Source: Roseateles sp. DAIF2 (GTDB lineage Bacteria; Pseudomonadota; Gammaproteobacteria; Burkholderiales; Burkholderiaceae_C). From it: a DNA stretch of 64,000 nt. The notes beneath the pieces were generated by a model. It saw only the letters and a program-made list of their open reading frames with translations, made no database searches and was not told the origin of the DNA. Every line of letters begins with the position of its first letter. Position 1 is the stretch's first letter. Below are positions 35,046 to 43,447 of this stretch, piece after piece. The position numbers and the translations under genes were made by a program. The stretch is taken from NCBI RefSeq assembly GCF_015624425.1, contig NZ_CP049919.1, positions 5,766,001 to 5,830,000 of the forward strand, written 5' to 3'.

Positions 35046-36575
35046 ATGAGCGAAGCATCCAATAAAGCGCCGCAGGCACCCGCGGCCACACAACTACAGG
35101 GCATTCGTCGCGGCGTCGAGAAGGAAAGCCTGCGCGCGCTGCCGGAGGGCAAGCTCGCGCTGACCCCGCATCCGGCCGCGCTGGGCTCGGCCCTGACGCA
35201 TCCCCATATCACCACCGATTTCAGCGAATCGCAGCTGGAGCTGATCACCGGCGTGCATGGCGATGCCGAGGTCTGCCTGGCCGAGCTGCGCGAGGTGCAC
35301 CAGGCCGTCTACCAGGCGCTGCACGAGCAGGGCGAGGAACGCCTGTGGGTCGGCTCGATGCCCTGCGGCCTGCCGACCGACGAGACCATCCCGCTGGGCC
35401 GCTACGGCAACAGCAATGTCGGCCGCTCCAAGAGCGTCTACCGCATGGGCCTGGGCCAGCGCTACGGCCGGCGCATGCAGACCATCTCGGGCATCCACTA
35501 CAACTGGTCGATGCCGGGCGTCAGCACCGAGCAGTATTTCGGCCTGATCCGCAACTTCCGCCGCCACTCCTTCCTGCTGCTCTATCTGTTCGGCGCCTCG
35601 CCGGCCCTGTGTTCGAGCTTCGTCGAAGGACGCGCGCATGAGCTGCTGCCGCTGGGCCAGCACAGCTTCCACATGCCGCATGGCACCTCGCTGCGCATGG
35701 GTCGGCTGGGCTACCAGAGCGATGCCCAGGCCTCGCTCTCGGTCAGCTACAACAGCCTGGAGAGCTATGCCGCCTCGCTGCAGGAGGCGCTGACCCGGCC
35801 CTACGGCCCCTACGAGCAGCTGGGCATCCGCGGCGTCGGCGGCGACTACAACCAGCTCAGCCCGACCCTGCTGCAAATCGAGAACGAGTTCTACGGCACG
35901 ATCCGCCCCAAGCGCGTGATCCGCGCCGGCGAGCGCCCGCTGCATGCGCTGCGCGAGCGCGGCGTCGAATATGTCGAGGTGCGCTGCATGGACCTCGACC
36001 CCTTCGAGCCGCTGGGCATCAGCGCCCAGACCATGCGCTTCCTCGACGTGTTCCTGCTGCATTGCCTGCAAAGCGACAGCCCGCCGGACAGCCCGGCCGA
36101 GATCGCCGCGCTGGCGCGCAACCAGCATCTGACCGCCGCGCGCGGCCGCGAGCCGGGCCTGCGGCTCAGCCGCGGCGAGGCCGAGATCCCCCTGCTCGAC
36201 TGGGGTCGCGAGATCCTGGACCAATGCGAACCGCTGGCCGCCGCGCTCGACGCGGCCCAGGGCGGCGGCCTGCACCGCGAGGCCCTGGCCGCCGCGCGGC
36301 TGGCGCTGGAGGAGCCGCAGCGCACGCCCTCGGCGCGCGTGCTGGCCGCGATGGCGCAGGACTTCGGCGCCAGCCATGTGGACTTCATCCGCGCGCGCTC
36401 CGAAGCGATCCGCCGCGAGCTGCTGGAGCTGAACTTCGGCGCCGCGGCGCGCCAGCGCTATGCCGCGATGGCCGCCGCCTCGGTGGCCGAGCAGCAGCGC
36501 ATCGAGGCCGCCGACACGCTGGACTTCGAGAGCTACCGCCTGCGCTACCTGGCGCCGGAGAGCCTGCTGGCGTAG
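35046..36575 (+). CDS. gshA: Glutamate-cysteine ligase
   Basis: First enzyme of glutathione synthesis: ATP-dependent joining of glutamate and cysteine in the cytosol. 509 residues, the size of the proteobacterial GshA class. Motifs: RGVEKESLR, ITTDFSESQLELIT, ISGIHYNWSMP, GYQSDAQ and EYVEVRCMDLDPFEP. ATG 35046 gives the short variable leader before the conserved GIRRGVEKE. The 3' end overlaps the opposing permease gene by 31 bases. No gshB is adjacent. Confidence 0.95.
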   Translation: MSEASNKAPQAPAATQLQGIRRGVEKESLRALPEGKLALTPHPAALGSALTHPHITTDFSESQLELITGVHGDAEVCLAELREVHQAVYQALHEQGEERLWVGSMPCGLPTDETIPLGRYGNSNVGRSKSVYRMGLGQRYGRRMQTISGIHYNWSMPGVSTEQYFGLIRNFRRHSFLLLYLFGASPALCSSFVEGRAHELLPLGQHSFHMPHGTSLRMGRLGYQSDAQASLSVSYNSLESYAASLQEALTRPYGPYEQLGIRGVGGDYNQLSPTLLQIENEFYGTIRPKRVIRAGERPLHALRERGVEYVEVRCMDLDPFEPLGISAQTMRFLDVFLLHCLQSDSPPDSPAEIAALARNQHLTAARGREPGLRLSRGEAEIPLLDWGREILDQCEPLAAALDAAQGGGLHREALAAARLALEEPQRTPSARVLAAMAQDFGASHVDFIRARSEAIRRELLELNFGAAARQRYAAMAAASVAEQQRIEAADTLDFESYRLRYLAPESLLA

Positions 36576-38071
36576 ATCGGCCCCGACAGCGCCAGCCCCA
36601 GCAACGCCAGCGCCCAGGCCAGCAGCGCGCCCGGCGCCGCGGCCGCGCCGGCCGGCGCCGCCAGCGCGGCCGAGGGCGTGAAGCGCGGCACCGCCTCGAA
36701 GGCCGTGAAGCCGTAACCCTCCACGCAGGTGCGGGCACAGCGCCCGCGCTCGTCGCGCAGCGCCGCCTGCTGCAGCTGCGCGCCGAAGAACTCGCGCAGC
36801 CGCCCCTGATGCGCCGCCACCTCGGCCATGAAGCGGCGCTGCCGCTGCGCGTCATGCCCCGCCAGCCGGGCCCATTGCTCGCTGGCCAGCGAGACCGGGC
36901 TCAGCCACAGGAAGCGATCGAACAGGGCCTGGCGGCGCGCGCGCGCCGCCTCGTACTGCTGCTCCAGCGGCGCCAGCAGCCGCTCCTGCTCGAGCGCGCG
37001 CGGGATGCGGGTGACGGCATGCGGCAGGGCCGCCAGCGCGGTCTGCTGCGGCCGCCATTGCGGATGCGCGTCGTAGAAGCGCTCCAGCACCTGCTGGCGG
37101 TTCGCCGCCACCGCATCGCCGGCATCGCGCAGCGCGCGCACATAGAGCTCGCGCCCCGGCACCGGCGCGGCCAGGCTGCTGGCCAGGCTCAGCCCCGCCG
37201 GCAGCAGGATGGCCAGCAGCACCCAGGCGCCGAAGCCAGCAAAGGCCGCGGTCAGCTGGCGCTGGCAATGGGCGCAGATCAGCGCCGAGACGCCGGCCCA
37301 GAACAGCGAGTAGGCCAGCAGCAGCCCGCTCCATTGCAGCAGCGCCCAGGCGCCCGCCGCATCGGCCGGCACCGCGCCGCTCAGCAGCGCCAGCGCCGCG
37401 ATGCCCAGCGCCAGCACCAGGCCGGCCACCAGCGCGCGCGCCAGGCTGCGCGCCAGCAGCAGCAGGCCCGGCGCCACGCCCTGCAGCCGCAGCGGCGCCA
37501 GCCGCCCGGTCTCGCGGTCCTGCGTCAGCACCGAGGCCCCCAGCGCCAGCAGCACCAGCGGCCAGAGGTAGACCACGCAGAACATCAGGTCGAAGCGCCC
37601 AACCGCCAGCCGCGCCGGATGCTCGAGGTCGTAGGCACCGCGCGCGCTGTCCAGGCTCTCGGCCCGCACCCGCACATAGCGCGGCAGCACATCGGCCTGC
37701 GCCACCGCCAGCGCGGCCCCCGGCAGGGCCGGGCGCAGCGCGAAGTCCAGATGCTCGTAGAAGGCATAGCCGCGCACGTCGAAGGGGCTGCGCCACCACT
37801 TCATCTGCGCGAAGCGCGGCGCCTCGGGCGCGGCGAAATAGTCGCGCGCCAGCGCCTGCGCGGCGCCGCGCGCGCGCTCCTGCTGGGCCTGGGCCGCGGC
37901 GGCGGCCTGCCGACCCTCGGCCTCGAAGCGTGCGCCCTGCAGCAGCGCCCAGCCGAATACCAGCAGGGTCGCCCCCAGCAGCCACAGCAGGCTGCGCTCG
38001 CGCCACAGCGCGCGCAGGTCGTAGACCACCAGCCACCAGGCCTGGCGGCCGCTACCGGATCGCTTGTTCAT
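36545..38071 (-). CDS. ABC-2-type permease with large periplasmic loop (DUF3526-like), subunit B
   Basis: 508 residues. One N-terminal membrane helix (about residues 27-44), a large extracytoplasmic domain (about 45-165), then five or so helices (VYLWPLVLLALGASVL, GLVLALGIAALALLSGA, LLLAYSLFWAGVSALI, AFGAWVLLAILLPAG region), another soluble stretch and a final helix. This is the DUF3526/ABC-2 layout of paired exporter-like permeases. The frame is open to 38215, but ATG 38071 overlaps the previous stop. It is the last gene of a receptor-ATPase-permease-permease operon. Substrate unknown. Confidence 0.85.
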   Translation of the reverse strand: MNKRSGSGRQAWWLVVYDLRALWRERSLLWLLGATLLVFGWALLQGARFEAEGRQAAAAAQAQQERARGAAQALARDYFAAPEAPRFAQMKWWRSPFDVRGYAFYEHLDFALRPALPGAALAVAQADVLPRYVRVRAESLDSARGAYDLEHPARLAVGRFDLMFCVVYLWPLVLLALGASVLTQDRETGRLAPLRLQGVAPGLLLLARSLARALVAGLVLALGIAALALLSGAVPADAAGAWALLQWSGLLLAYSLFWAGVSALICAHCQRQLTAAFAGFGAWVLLAILLPAGLSLASSLAAPVPGRELYVRALRDAGDAVAANRQQVLERFYDAHPQWRPQQTALAALPHAVTRIPRALEQERLLAPLEQQYEAARARRQALFDRFLWLSPVSLASEQWARLAGHDAQRQRRFMAEVAAHQGRLREFFGAQLQQAALRDERGRCARTCVEGYGFTAFEAVPRFTPSAALAAPAGAAAAPGALLAWALALLGLALSGPIYASRLSGAR

Positions 38072-39492
38072 CGCGTCATCCCTCCGCGGCGCAGGCGCCG
38101 CAGCGCCAGCGCACAGAAAACCGCGCTGGCCAGCAGCAGCGCCAGCAGCGGCGCCAGCAGCGCGGCGCCGGCCAGCGGTTCGAACACAAAGCGCAGCGGC
38201 GGCACGCGCGACCACAGCTCCGCGCCATGCTCGACCCGCTCGCCGCGGCTCGGTGGCGTCGCCGCGATCGCCTCGTTCATCAGGCGCTGGATCAGGCGCC
38301 GGTGCGCCTCCGCGCCCTGCACGAACTGCAGGTGATGCGCGGTGTCGCTGCCGGCCGCCGCGGCCGACAGCACCGCCACCGCGACGGTCGGCGAGGCCCA
38401 GCCCCAGCGCGCCGCCGCCTCGCCCTGCGCGCGCAGCGCGGCGAACAGGCGGCCGTAATGGGCGTCGAAGACGCGATCGCCCGCCTCCTCGCCGCGCTGC
38501 AGCCCGATGCCGGCCCAGTTGACCGGCAGCTCCCGCAGCGTGCGCACGCCGTACTGCGCCAGCAGGGTCTGCTGCTGGCGCGCCTCGACGTCCGGGTCAT
38601 GCGGCTCGCCCAGCGCCGCCTCCAGCGCGGCGCGGAAGGCCTGGCCGCTGGGCAGCGGCGCGACATCCTGCGAGGCCTGCAGCGCCGCGCGCGGCAGCAG
38701 CAGGGCCAGCAGCACCCACAGCGCCAGCGCCACCGCCAGGCTGCGCATCAGACTGGGCGCCAGCGCCGAGATACCCACCACCAGCAGGCACCAGGCCGCG
38801 AAGTACAGGCCGTAGCCGAGCGCGAACAGCGCCAGCCGCGCGCCGGCATCGCTGAAGGGCTCGCCGGCCCCGGCCTGCAGCAGCGCCACGCCCAGGCAGG
38901 CCGGCAGCGCCAGCAGCAGGGCCAGCAGCCACAGCACCGCCGCGCGCGCCGCGGCCACCAGGCCCAGCGGCGCCGCGGCCAGGCGCAGCCCCGGCAGCTG
39001 GCCGCGCTCGCGCTCCCCGGCGAAGCTGCCGAAGCCGAGGAACACGATCGCCAGCGGCACCAGCACCTGCAGCACGAAGGCCGGGCTCAGGCCGAACTGG
39101 CGCACCGCACCGGGCTCGTCGTTGACGGGCCGGTAGGCGAACTCGTTCTGCTTGTGCGCCTCCAGCCAGACGCTGGAGCCGACATAGGGCTCGACCCCGG
39201 GGTCCAGCGCCGCCAGGGTGGCGCGCGGCTTGAAGGCATAGATGCCGTAATGGGCGGCCGAATGCGGGTACTTCTGCCCCTGCTCCAGCCAGCGCTGGCG
39301 TTCGGCCTGCTGGGCCTCGGTCCGCGCGGCCTGGCTGGCGCGCAGCTCGCGCGCGCCGATCAGGGTTGCGGCCGCGGCCAGCAGCAGGGCCAGGGCCAGC
39401 ACCAGCAGCACGCGCCAGTCGCGCCGGCGCTCGCGCCAGTCGGCCGACCAGGCGCCGGCGAAGGCGCACCATCCTCGCGCGAGGCCGCTCAT
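38068..39492 (-). CDS. ABC-2-type permease with large periplasmic loop (DUF3526-like), subunit A
   Basis: 474 residues, paralogous in layout to its downstream partner: N-terminal helix (WRVLLVLALALLLAAAATL), soluble loop with KYPHSAAHYGIYAFKP (typical of this permease family), a bundle of helices around residues 150-300, a second soluble region and a C-terminal helix. Both termini are coupled by ATGA overlaps, upstream to the ATPase and downstream to the second permease. The pair likely forms a heterodimeric transmembrane channel. Confidence 0.87.
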   Translation of the reverse strand: MSGLARGWCAFAGAWSADWRERRRDWRVLLVLALALLLAAAATLIGARELRASQAARTEAQQAERQRWLEQGQKYPHSAAHYGIYAFKPRATLAALDPGVEPYVGSSVWLEAHKQNEFAYRPVNDEPGAVRQFGLSPAFVLQVLVPLAIVFLGFGSFAGERERGQLPGLRLAAAPLGLVAAARAAVLWLLALLLALPACLGVALLQAGAGEPFSDAGARLALFALGYGLYFAAWCLLVVGISALAPSLMRSLAVALALWVLLALLLPRAALQASQDVAPLPSGQAFRAALEAALGEPHDPDVEARQQQTLLAQYGVRTLRELPVNWAGIGLQRGEEAGDRVFDAHYGRLFAALRAQGEAAARWGWASPTVAVAVLSAAAAGSDTAHHLQFVQGAEAHRRLIQRLMNEAIAATPPSRGERVEHGAELWSRVPPLRFVFEPLAGAALLAPLLALLLASAVFCALALRRLRRGGMTR

Positions 39493-40208
39493 GCCACCGC
39501 CTCCGCCAGGGTGCTCAGGTAATGCCGCTCCAGCTCGCCGGCCGCCAGGCTGGCCAGCCGCCATTCGCCGAGCAGGCGCCCGCCGACCAGCATGCCGCAG
39601 CGCTGCGCCAGCTCCTGGGCACGGAACAGGTCATGGGTGGCAATCAGCACCGCGGTGCCGCGCTCGGCCGCCAGCTCGCGGATCAGCGCGCCGAAGGCGA
39701 TGCTGGCCTGCGGGTCCAGGCCCGAGGTCGGCTCGTCCAGCACCAGCACCCGCGCGGCCTTGGCCAGCGCCATCACGATGCCGACCTTCTGGCGCATGCC
39801 CTTCGAATAGGTGCCGGCCTGGCGCGCCCAGGCCTGCTCGGGCAGGCCGGCGCGCGCCAGCCAGCCCTCGATCTCGGCGCGGCGCGGCCGCTGCCCCTGC
39901 AGGCGCATGAAGAACTCGACGTTCTCGATGCCGCTCAGGCGCTCATACAGCGCGACGTTCTCCGAGATATAGGCCGCATGCCGGATCGCCGCCTCGGGCG
40001 GCGCCGCGCCGGCCAGGCGCACGCTGCCGGCGTCCGGCCGCAAGAAGCCCAGGGTGCAGGCGATCGTCGTGCTCTTGCCGGCGCCGTTCGGGCCCAGCAG
40101 CGCATAGATCTCGCCGGACTCGACGCGCAGGTCCAGCCCGTCGACCGCGCGCTGCTCTCCATAGCGCTTGACCAGGCCCTCGATCTGCAGCGCGACCTCA
40201 GAAGACAT
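39489..40208 (-). CDS. ABC transporter ATP-binding protein (ABC-2/CcmA-like)
   Basis: 239-residue ATPase. Walker A GPNGAGKS (Lys45), signature YSKGMRQKV (SKGM in place of SGGQ, as in CcmA/NosF-type exporters), Walker B VLVLDEPTSGLD and H-loop ATHD. It is coupled to both permease genes. Its start overlaps the TonB-dependent receptor gene by 11 bases (40198-40208), which ties the transporter to the receptor. The NosF-like signature favours export or membrane-complex assembly over import. Confidence 0.93.
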   Translation of the reverse strand: MSSEVALQIEGLVKRYGEQRAVDGLDLRVESGEIYALLGPNGAGKSTTIACTLGFLRPDAGSVRLAGAAPPEAAIRHAAYISENVALYERLSGIENVEFFMRLQGQRPRRAEIEGWLARAGLPEQAWARQAGTYSKGMRQKVGIVMALAKAARVLVLDEPTSGLDPQASIAFGALIRELAAERGTAVLIATHDLFRAQELAQRCGMLVGGRLLGEWRLASLAAGELERHYLSTLAEAVA

Positions 40209-42540
40209 GGCGCACCTCCGCGAACAGGCTGCGGCCCGGGTAGGGATGGGCCTGGAAGGCGAGCTGGTTGCCGACGTTGTCCACGCCCAGCGCCAGCTCC
40301 AGGCCCGGCAGGCCGCGCCACAGCAGGCGCAGATCCAGCTGGCCGTAGGAGGAGACGCCGCCGTAGCGGTCGGGCTGCAGGTCGCTGTTGTCCAGTTCGT
40401 TGTACTGGCGCCCGCTGTGGCGATAGGTGGCGGACCAGGTCCAGGCCCGCTCCGGCTGGTAGCTCAGGGTCAGCGCCGAGCGCACGCGCGGCACGCGCAG
40501 CCAATGCTTGCCCACCGAGGCCGGCAGCGCGGCGTTCTCCAGGATGGTCGCGCGGTTGAAGGCCACATGCCCCTCCAGGCTCAGGCCGCGCAGCGGCCAG
40601 TCATGCCATTCGCCCGCCAGCTCCAGGCCGCGGGTGCGCACCCGGCCGACGTTCTGCGTGGTGCTGACGATCGGGAACAGGGTCGGGTTGAGCTGGTTCC
40701 AGATCGTGTCGCGCACATCGTCCTGGAACAGCGAGGCGCGCAGCTGGCCCTGCGCGAAGCGCCGCTCGGCCGACAGCTCCAGCGCATCGGAGCGCTCGGG
40801 GCGCAGCTGCGGATCGCTGCGCTCGATCTTGCTGCCCGAGCGCGTGCCGGCGAACAGCTCGGACACGGTCGGGAAGCGCACGCCGCGCCCGGCCGAGACG
40901 CGCAGGCTCAGGTCCGGCGCCGCATCCCAGCTCAGCGAGAGCTTGGGCGACCAGGCCTCCAGCCGGCGCTCGGCGTACTGCACCGGCGCGATGCCGGCGA
41001 AGGACTGCAGCCCGTCGCGCGCGCGCCAGGCCTCCCAGCGCAGGCCCGAGACCAGGCGCCAGTCCGGCGCGAAGCGCCAGGCATCCTGCGCATACAGCGC
41101 CAGCAGGCGGCTGCGCCCGCCGACCTCGGACAGCAGCGCCCCGGGCGCGCCGCCGCGCCAGTCGGCCAGCGCCAGGCCGCGCTGGCGCAGTCGAAAGCGC
41201 TGGTCCTGCAGACCCAGGGTCAGCGCATGGGCGCCGCCGCCCCAGTCGCCCGCGCTGGGCGTGTAGCGGGCCTGCGCCTCCAGGTTGTCGAAGCCCGTGC
41301 CGTCGCGCGTGGCGGCCTGGCCGGGCCCGCCGGCCGCGGCCTGCGGGTCGGGCGCGGCGGCGTCGCGCTGGATGTCCTCGCGCACGCGGTAGACGCTGCT
41401 TTGCAGCAGCAGGTTCCAGCCGCGCGCATGGCGGGTGCGCAGGCTCAGGCCGCCCTGCAGATGGGCCTCGTCGCGGCTGTAGGGCGCGAAGGCCTGGGCC
41501 GGGATGTCGAACTGGGCCGTGGCGTCGCCGGCATCGCGCACCCGGCCGGACCAGACCGTGCGGCCCGCCGCGTCGCGCAGGAAGCTGCGGTTGCTGGTGT
41601 GGCTGTCATTGCGCCACCAGGCCAGGAAGCCGTCGACGCCCAGGCTGGGCGAGAAGTCGTGGCCCGCGCTGAGCTTGGCGGTGTGCTGCAGGGTGCGGTC
41701 GATCGCGCCGGCATTGGCGCCGAACACCGCGCGGCGGCGCCCGTTCGGCGCGATGTCGTAGCGGATGCCCTGCACCGGCAGCGCCATGCCGGGGCCGGAC
41801 GGCGTCGGGAAGCGGCCCTGCGCATCGGCCAGCACCACGTAGTACTGCTGCGGCTGGCTGGTCGACTGCTGGCGGTTCAGCAGCAGGCGCCACCAGCTGC
41901 CCGACTCCAGCCGCCCGCCCAGCAGGGCCGAGGCCTGGCTGTTGCCGTAGCGGCCGGCATCGTCGTAGAGGTCGAAGCTCTGCGACTGGCCGGCCAGGCG
42001 CAGTGCGCCCTCGAAGGCGCTGCGCGGCCGGCTGGTCTGCATCAGCACGGTCACGCCCATCGAGTTGCCGGCATACAGCGCCGAGAAGGGGCCGTAGGCC
42101 ACGTCGACCCGCTCGATCTCCTCCGGCGCGATCATGTTCCAGCGCGGCGCGTCGAAGCGGTAGAGGAAGTTGGACAGCAGATAGCCGTCCATCTGCACCA
42201 GCGCGCGCTGCGCCTGCAGGCTGGAGAAGCTGCGGCCGGCCAGCAGCGCGTTGCGGTCGCCGCTGTAGCGCTTGCGCAGGGTCAGGTTGGGCAGGTTGCG
42301 CAGCGCGTCCTCCGGGTTGAAGACGTTCTGCTGCTCCAGCAGCGCCTCGGCGCTCTTGCCGACCAGGGTGCTGGGCAGGTCCGGATCGAGCTGGCCGGGG
42401 CTGCGGCTGCCGTGGACCTGCACGGCGTCCAGCCGGGCGCCGGCCGTCGGTTCATCGGCCGCGGCGGCACCGGCGGCCAGGCAAAGGACGAGCAGGGGCC
42501 TCTTGCCCTGCGGCGGCAGGGCCAGATATCTTGGTTTCAT
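40198..42540 (-). CDS. TonB-dependent outer-membrane receptor (Fur-linked)
   Basis: 780 residues with signal peptide, N-terminal plug (LDAVQVHGSR as the TonB-box-proximal region, PEDALRNLPNLTLRKRY, VDVAYGPFSALYAGNSMGVTV) and a 22-strand beta-barrel ending in the outer-membrane signature LFAEVRHVF with terminal Phe. Sequence resembles vitamin/siderophore/metal receptors; the ligand is not clear. A Fur-box-like palindrome lies 35 bases upstream. It is first in an operon with an exporter-like ABC transporter, an unusual pairing. Confidence 0.9.
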   Translation of the reverse strand: MKPRYLALPPQGKRPLLVLCLAAGAAAADEPTAGARLDAVQVHGSRSPGQLDPDLPSTLVGKSAEALLEQQNVFNPEDALRNLPNLTLRKRYSGDRNALLAGRSFSSLQAQRALVQMDGYLLSNFLYRFDAPRWNMIAPEEIERVDVAYGPFSALYAGNSMGVTVLMQTSRPRSAFEGALRLAGQSQSFDLYDDAGRYGNSQASALLGGRLESGSWWRLLLNRQQSTSQPQQYYVVLADAQGRFPTPSGPGMALPVQGIRYDIAPNGRRRAVFGANAGAIDRTLQHTAKLSAGHDFSPSLGVDGFLAWWRNDSHTSNRSFLRDAAGRTVWSGRVRDAGDATAQFDIPAQAFAPYSRDEAHLQGGLSLRTRHARGWNLLLQSSVYRVREDIQRDAAAPDPQAAAGGPGQAATRDGTGFDNLEAQARYTPSAGDWGGGAHALTLGLQDQRFRLRQRGLALADWRGGAPGALLSEVGGRSRLLALYAQDAWRFAPDWRLVSGLRWEAWRARDGLQSFAGIAPVQYAERRLEAWSPKLSLSWDAAPDLSLRVSAGRGVRFPTVSELFAGTRSGSKIERSDPQLRPERSDALELSAERRFAQGQLRASLFQDDVRDTIWNQLNPTLFPIVSTTQNVGRVRTRGLELAGEWHDWPLRGLSLEGHVAFNRATILENAALPASVGKHWLRVPRVRSALTLSYQPERAWTWSATYRHSGRQYNELDNSDLQPDRYGGVSSYGQLDLRLLWRGLPGLELALGVDNVGNQLAFQAHPYPGRSLFAEVRHVF

Positions 42541-42574
42541 GAGTGGGAGGGGCGGCGGCGCCCTGTTGATTTAT

Positions 42575-42596
42575 TGCTAATGAGAACGCATTCGCA
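42575..42596. promoter_or_regulatory. Fur-box-like palindrome in a divergent promoter
   Basis: A 22-base near-palindrome with arms TGCTAATGAG and CGCATTCGCA. The AATG...CATT core and outer TGC...GCA are symmetric, as expected for Fur-family operators. It sits between the leftward TonB receptor and the rightward Fur-family gene, so it can control both. Confidence 0.75.
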
Positions 42597-42659
42597 AATA
42601 CTAGCATGCGACACTTGGCCGCCTCAAGTCCCGCGTCTCCCCAATCCCCTTCGCCAGCC

Positions 42660-43061
42660 ATGGAACGATCCACCCGCCAGCGCGCGGCCATCCGCAGCAC
42701 CATCGAGGCCGCCGGCCGGCCGCTGTCGCCGCAGGAGGTGCTGGACGCCGCCCAGGCCGAGGTGCCGGGCCTCGCGATCGCGACGGTGTATCGCAACCTG
42801 AAGCTGCTGGTCGATGCCGGCGAGATCGTGCCGGTCACCCTGCCCGGCGAGAGCCCGCGCTACGAGGCCCATCAGACCGGCCACCACCATCACTTCCAGT
42901 GCACCGAATGCAAGCGCGTGTTCGATGTGCACGCCTGCCCCGGCGACCTGGCCGCGCTGGCGCCGCGCGGCTTCACCGTCGACCACCATGAACTGACCCT
43001 GTACGGCCGCTGCGACCAATGCGCGGCGCCGCGCAAACGAAGCGGCGGAGGCAAGACATGA
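42660..43061 (+). CDS. Fur-family metal-responsive repressor
   Basis: 133 residues from ATG 42660 (151 from ATG 42606). Winged helix with RQRAAIRSTIEAAGRPLSPQEVL and LAIATVYRNLKLLVDAG; dimerisation domain with HHHHFQCTECKRVFDVHAC and a second Cys pair in CDQC that would form the structural zinc site. The poly-His and Cys pattern is Fur/Zur-like; which metal is sensed is not clear. It is divergent from the TonB receptor across the Fur-like box, suggesting autoregulated metal control of that operon. A VOC protein follows with an ATGA overlap. Confidence 0.9.
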   Translation: MERSTRQRAAIRSTIEAAGRPLSPQEVLDAAQAEVPGLAIATVYRNLKLLVDAGEIVPVTLPGESPRYEAHQTGHHHHFQCTECKRVFDVHACPGDLAALAPRGFTVDHHELTLYGRCDQCAAPRKRSGGGKT

Positions 43062-43447
43062 CCCCACAGCCGATGATCGCGGTGCGCGACGTGCCGGCCA
43101 GCAGCCGCTGGTACCAGGCCGCGCTGGGTCTGGCGAGCGGCCATGGCGGCGCCGAGTACGAGCAGCTGCTCGACGCCGCCGGCGCGATGGTGCTGCAGCT
43201 GCACCACTGGGACGCGCATGAGCATGCGCACCTGGGCGACCCGGCCCTGGCCGCGCGCGGCAACGGCATGCTGCTGTGGTTCCAGCATGACGCGGTGGCC
43301 GCCGCCTTCGAGCGCGCGCAGCGCGCCGGCGCGACGGTGCTGGAGCCGCTGAAGCTCAACCCGCTGGCCCAGCACCGCGAGTTCTGGCTGCGCGACCCGG
43401 ACGGCTATGTGGTCGTGGTCGCGGGGCGCTACGGCGACATCGCTTAA
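43058..43447 (+). CDS. VOC-family (glyoxalase/bleomycin-resistance) protein
   Basis: 129 residues. Opens with MIAVRDVPASSRWYQAALGL and ends with FWLRDPDGYVVVVAGRYG, the two paired beta-alpha-beta-beta-beta modules of the vicinal-oxygen-chelate fold. Members include glyoxalases, dioxygenases and antibiotic-binding proteins; no specific activity can be assigned. Its start overlaps the Fur-family stop, so it is in that operon, and its stop overlaps the convergent phytase stop. Confidence 0.85.
   Translation: MTPQPMIAVRDVPASSRWYQAALGLASGHGGAEYEQLLDAAGAMVLQLHHWDAHEHAHLGDPALAARGNGMLLWFQHDAVAAAFERAQRAGATVLEPLKLNPLAQHREFWLRDPDGYVVVVAGRYGDIA

Noticed and set aside
36062..38335. A 757-codon plus-strand frame opposite the two permease genes.
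   Set aside because: It is Arg/Gln/His/Ala-rich and antisense to membrane proteins with ATGA coupling.
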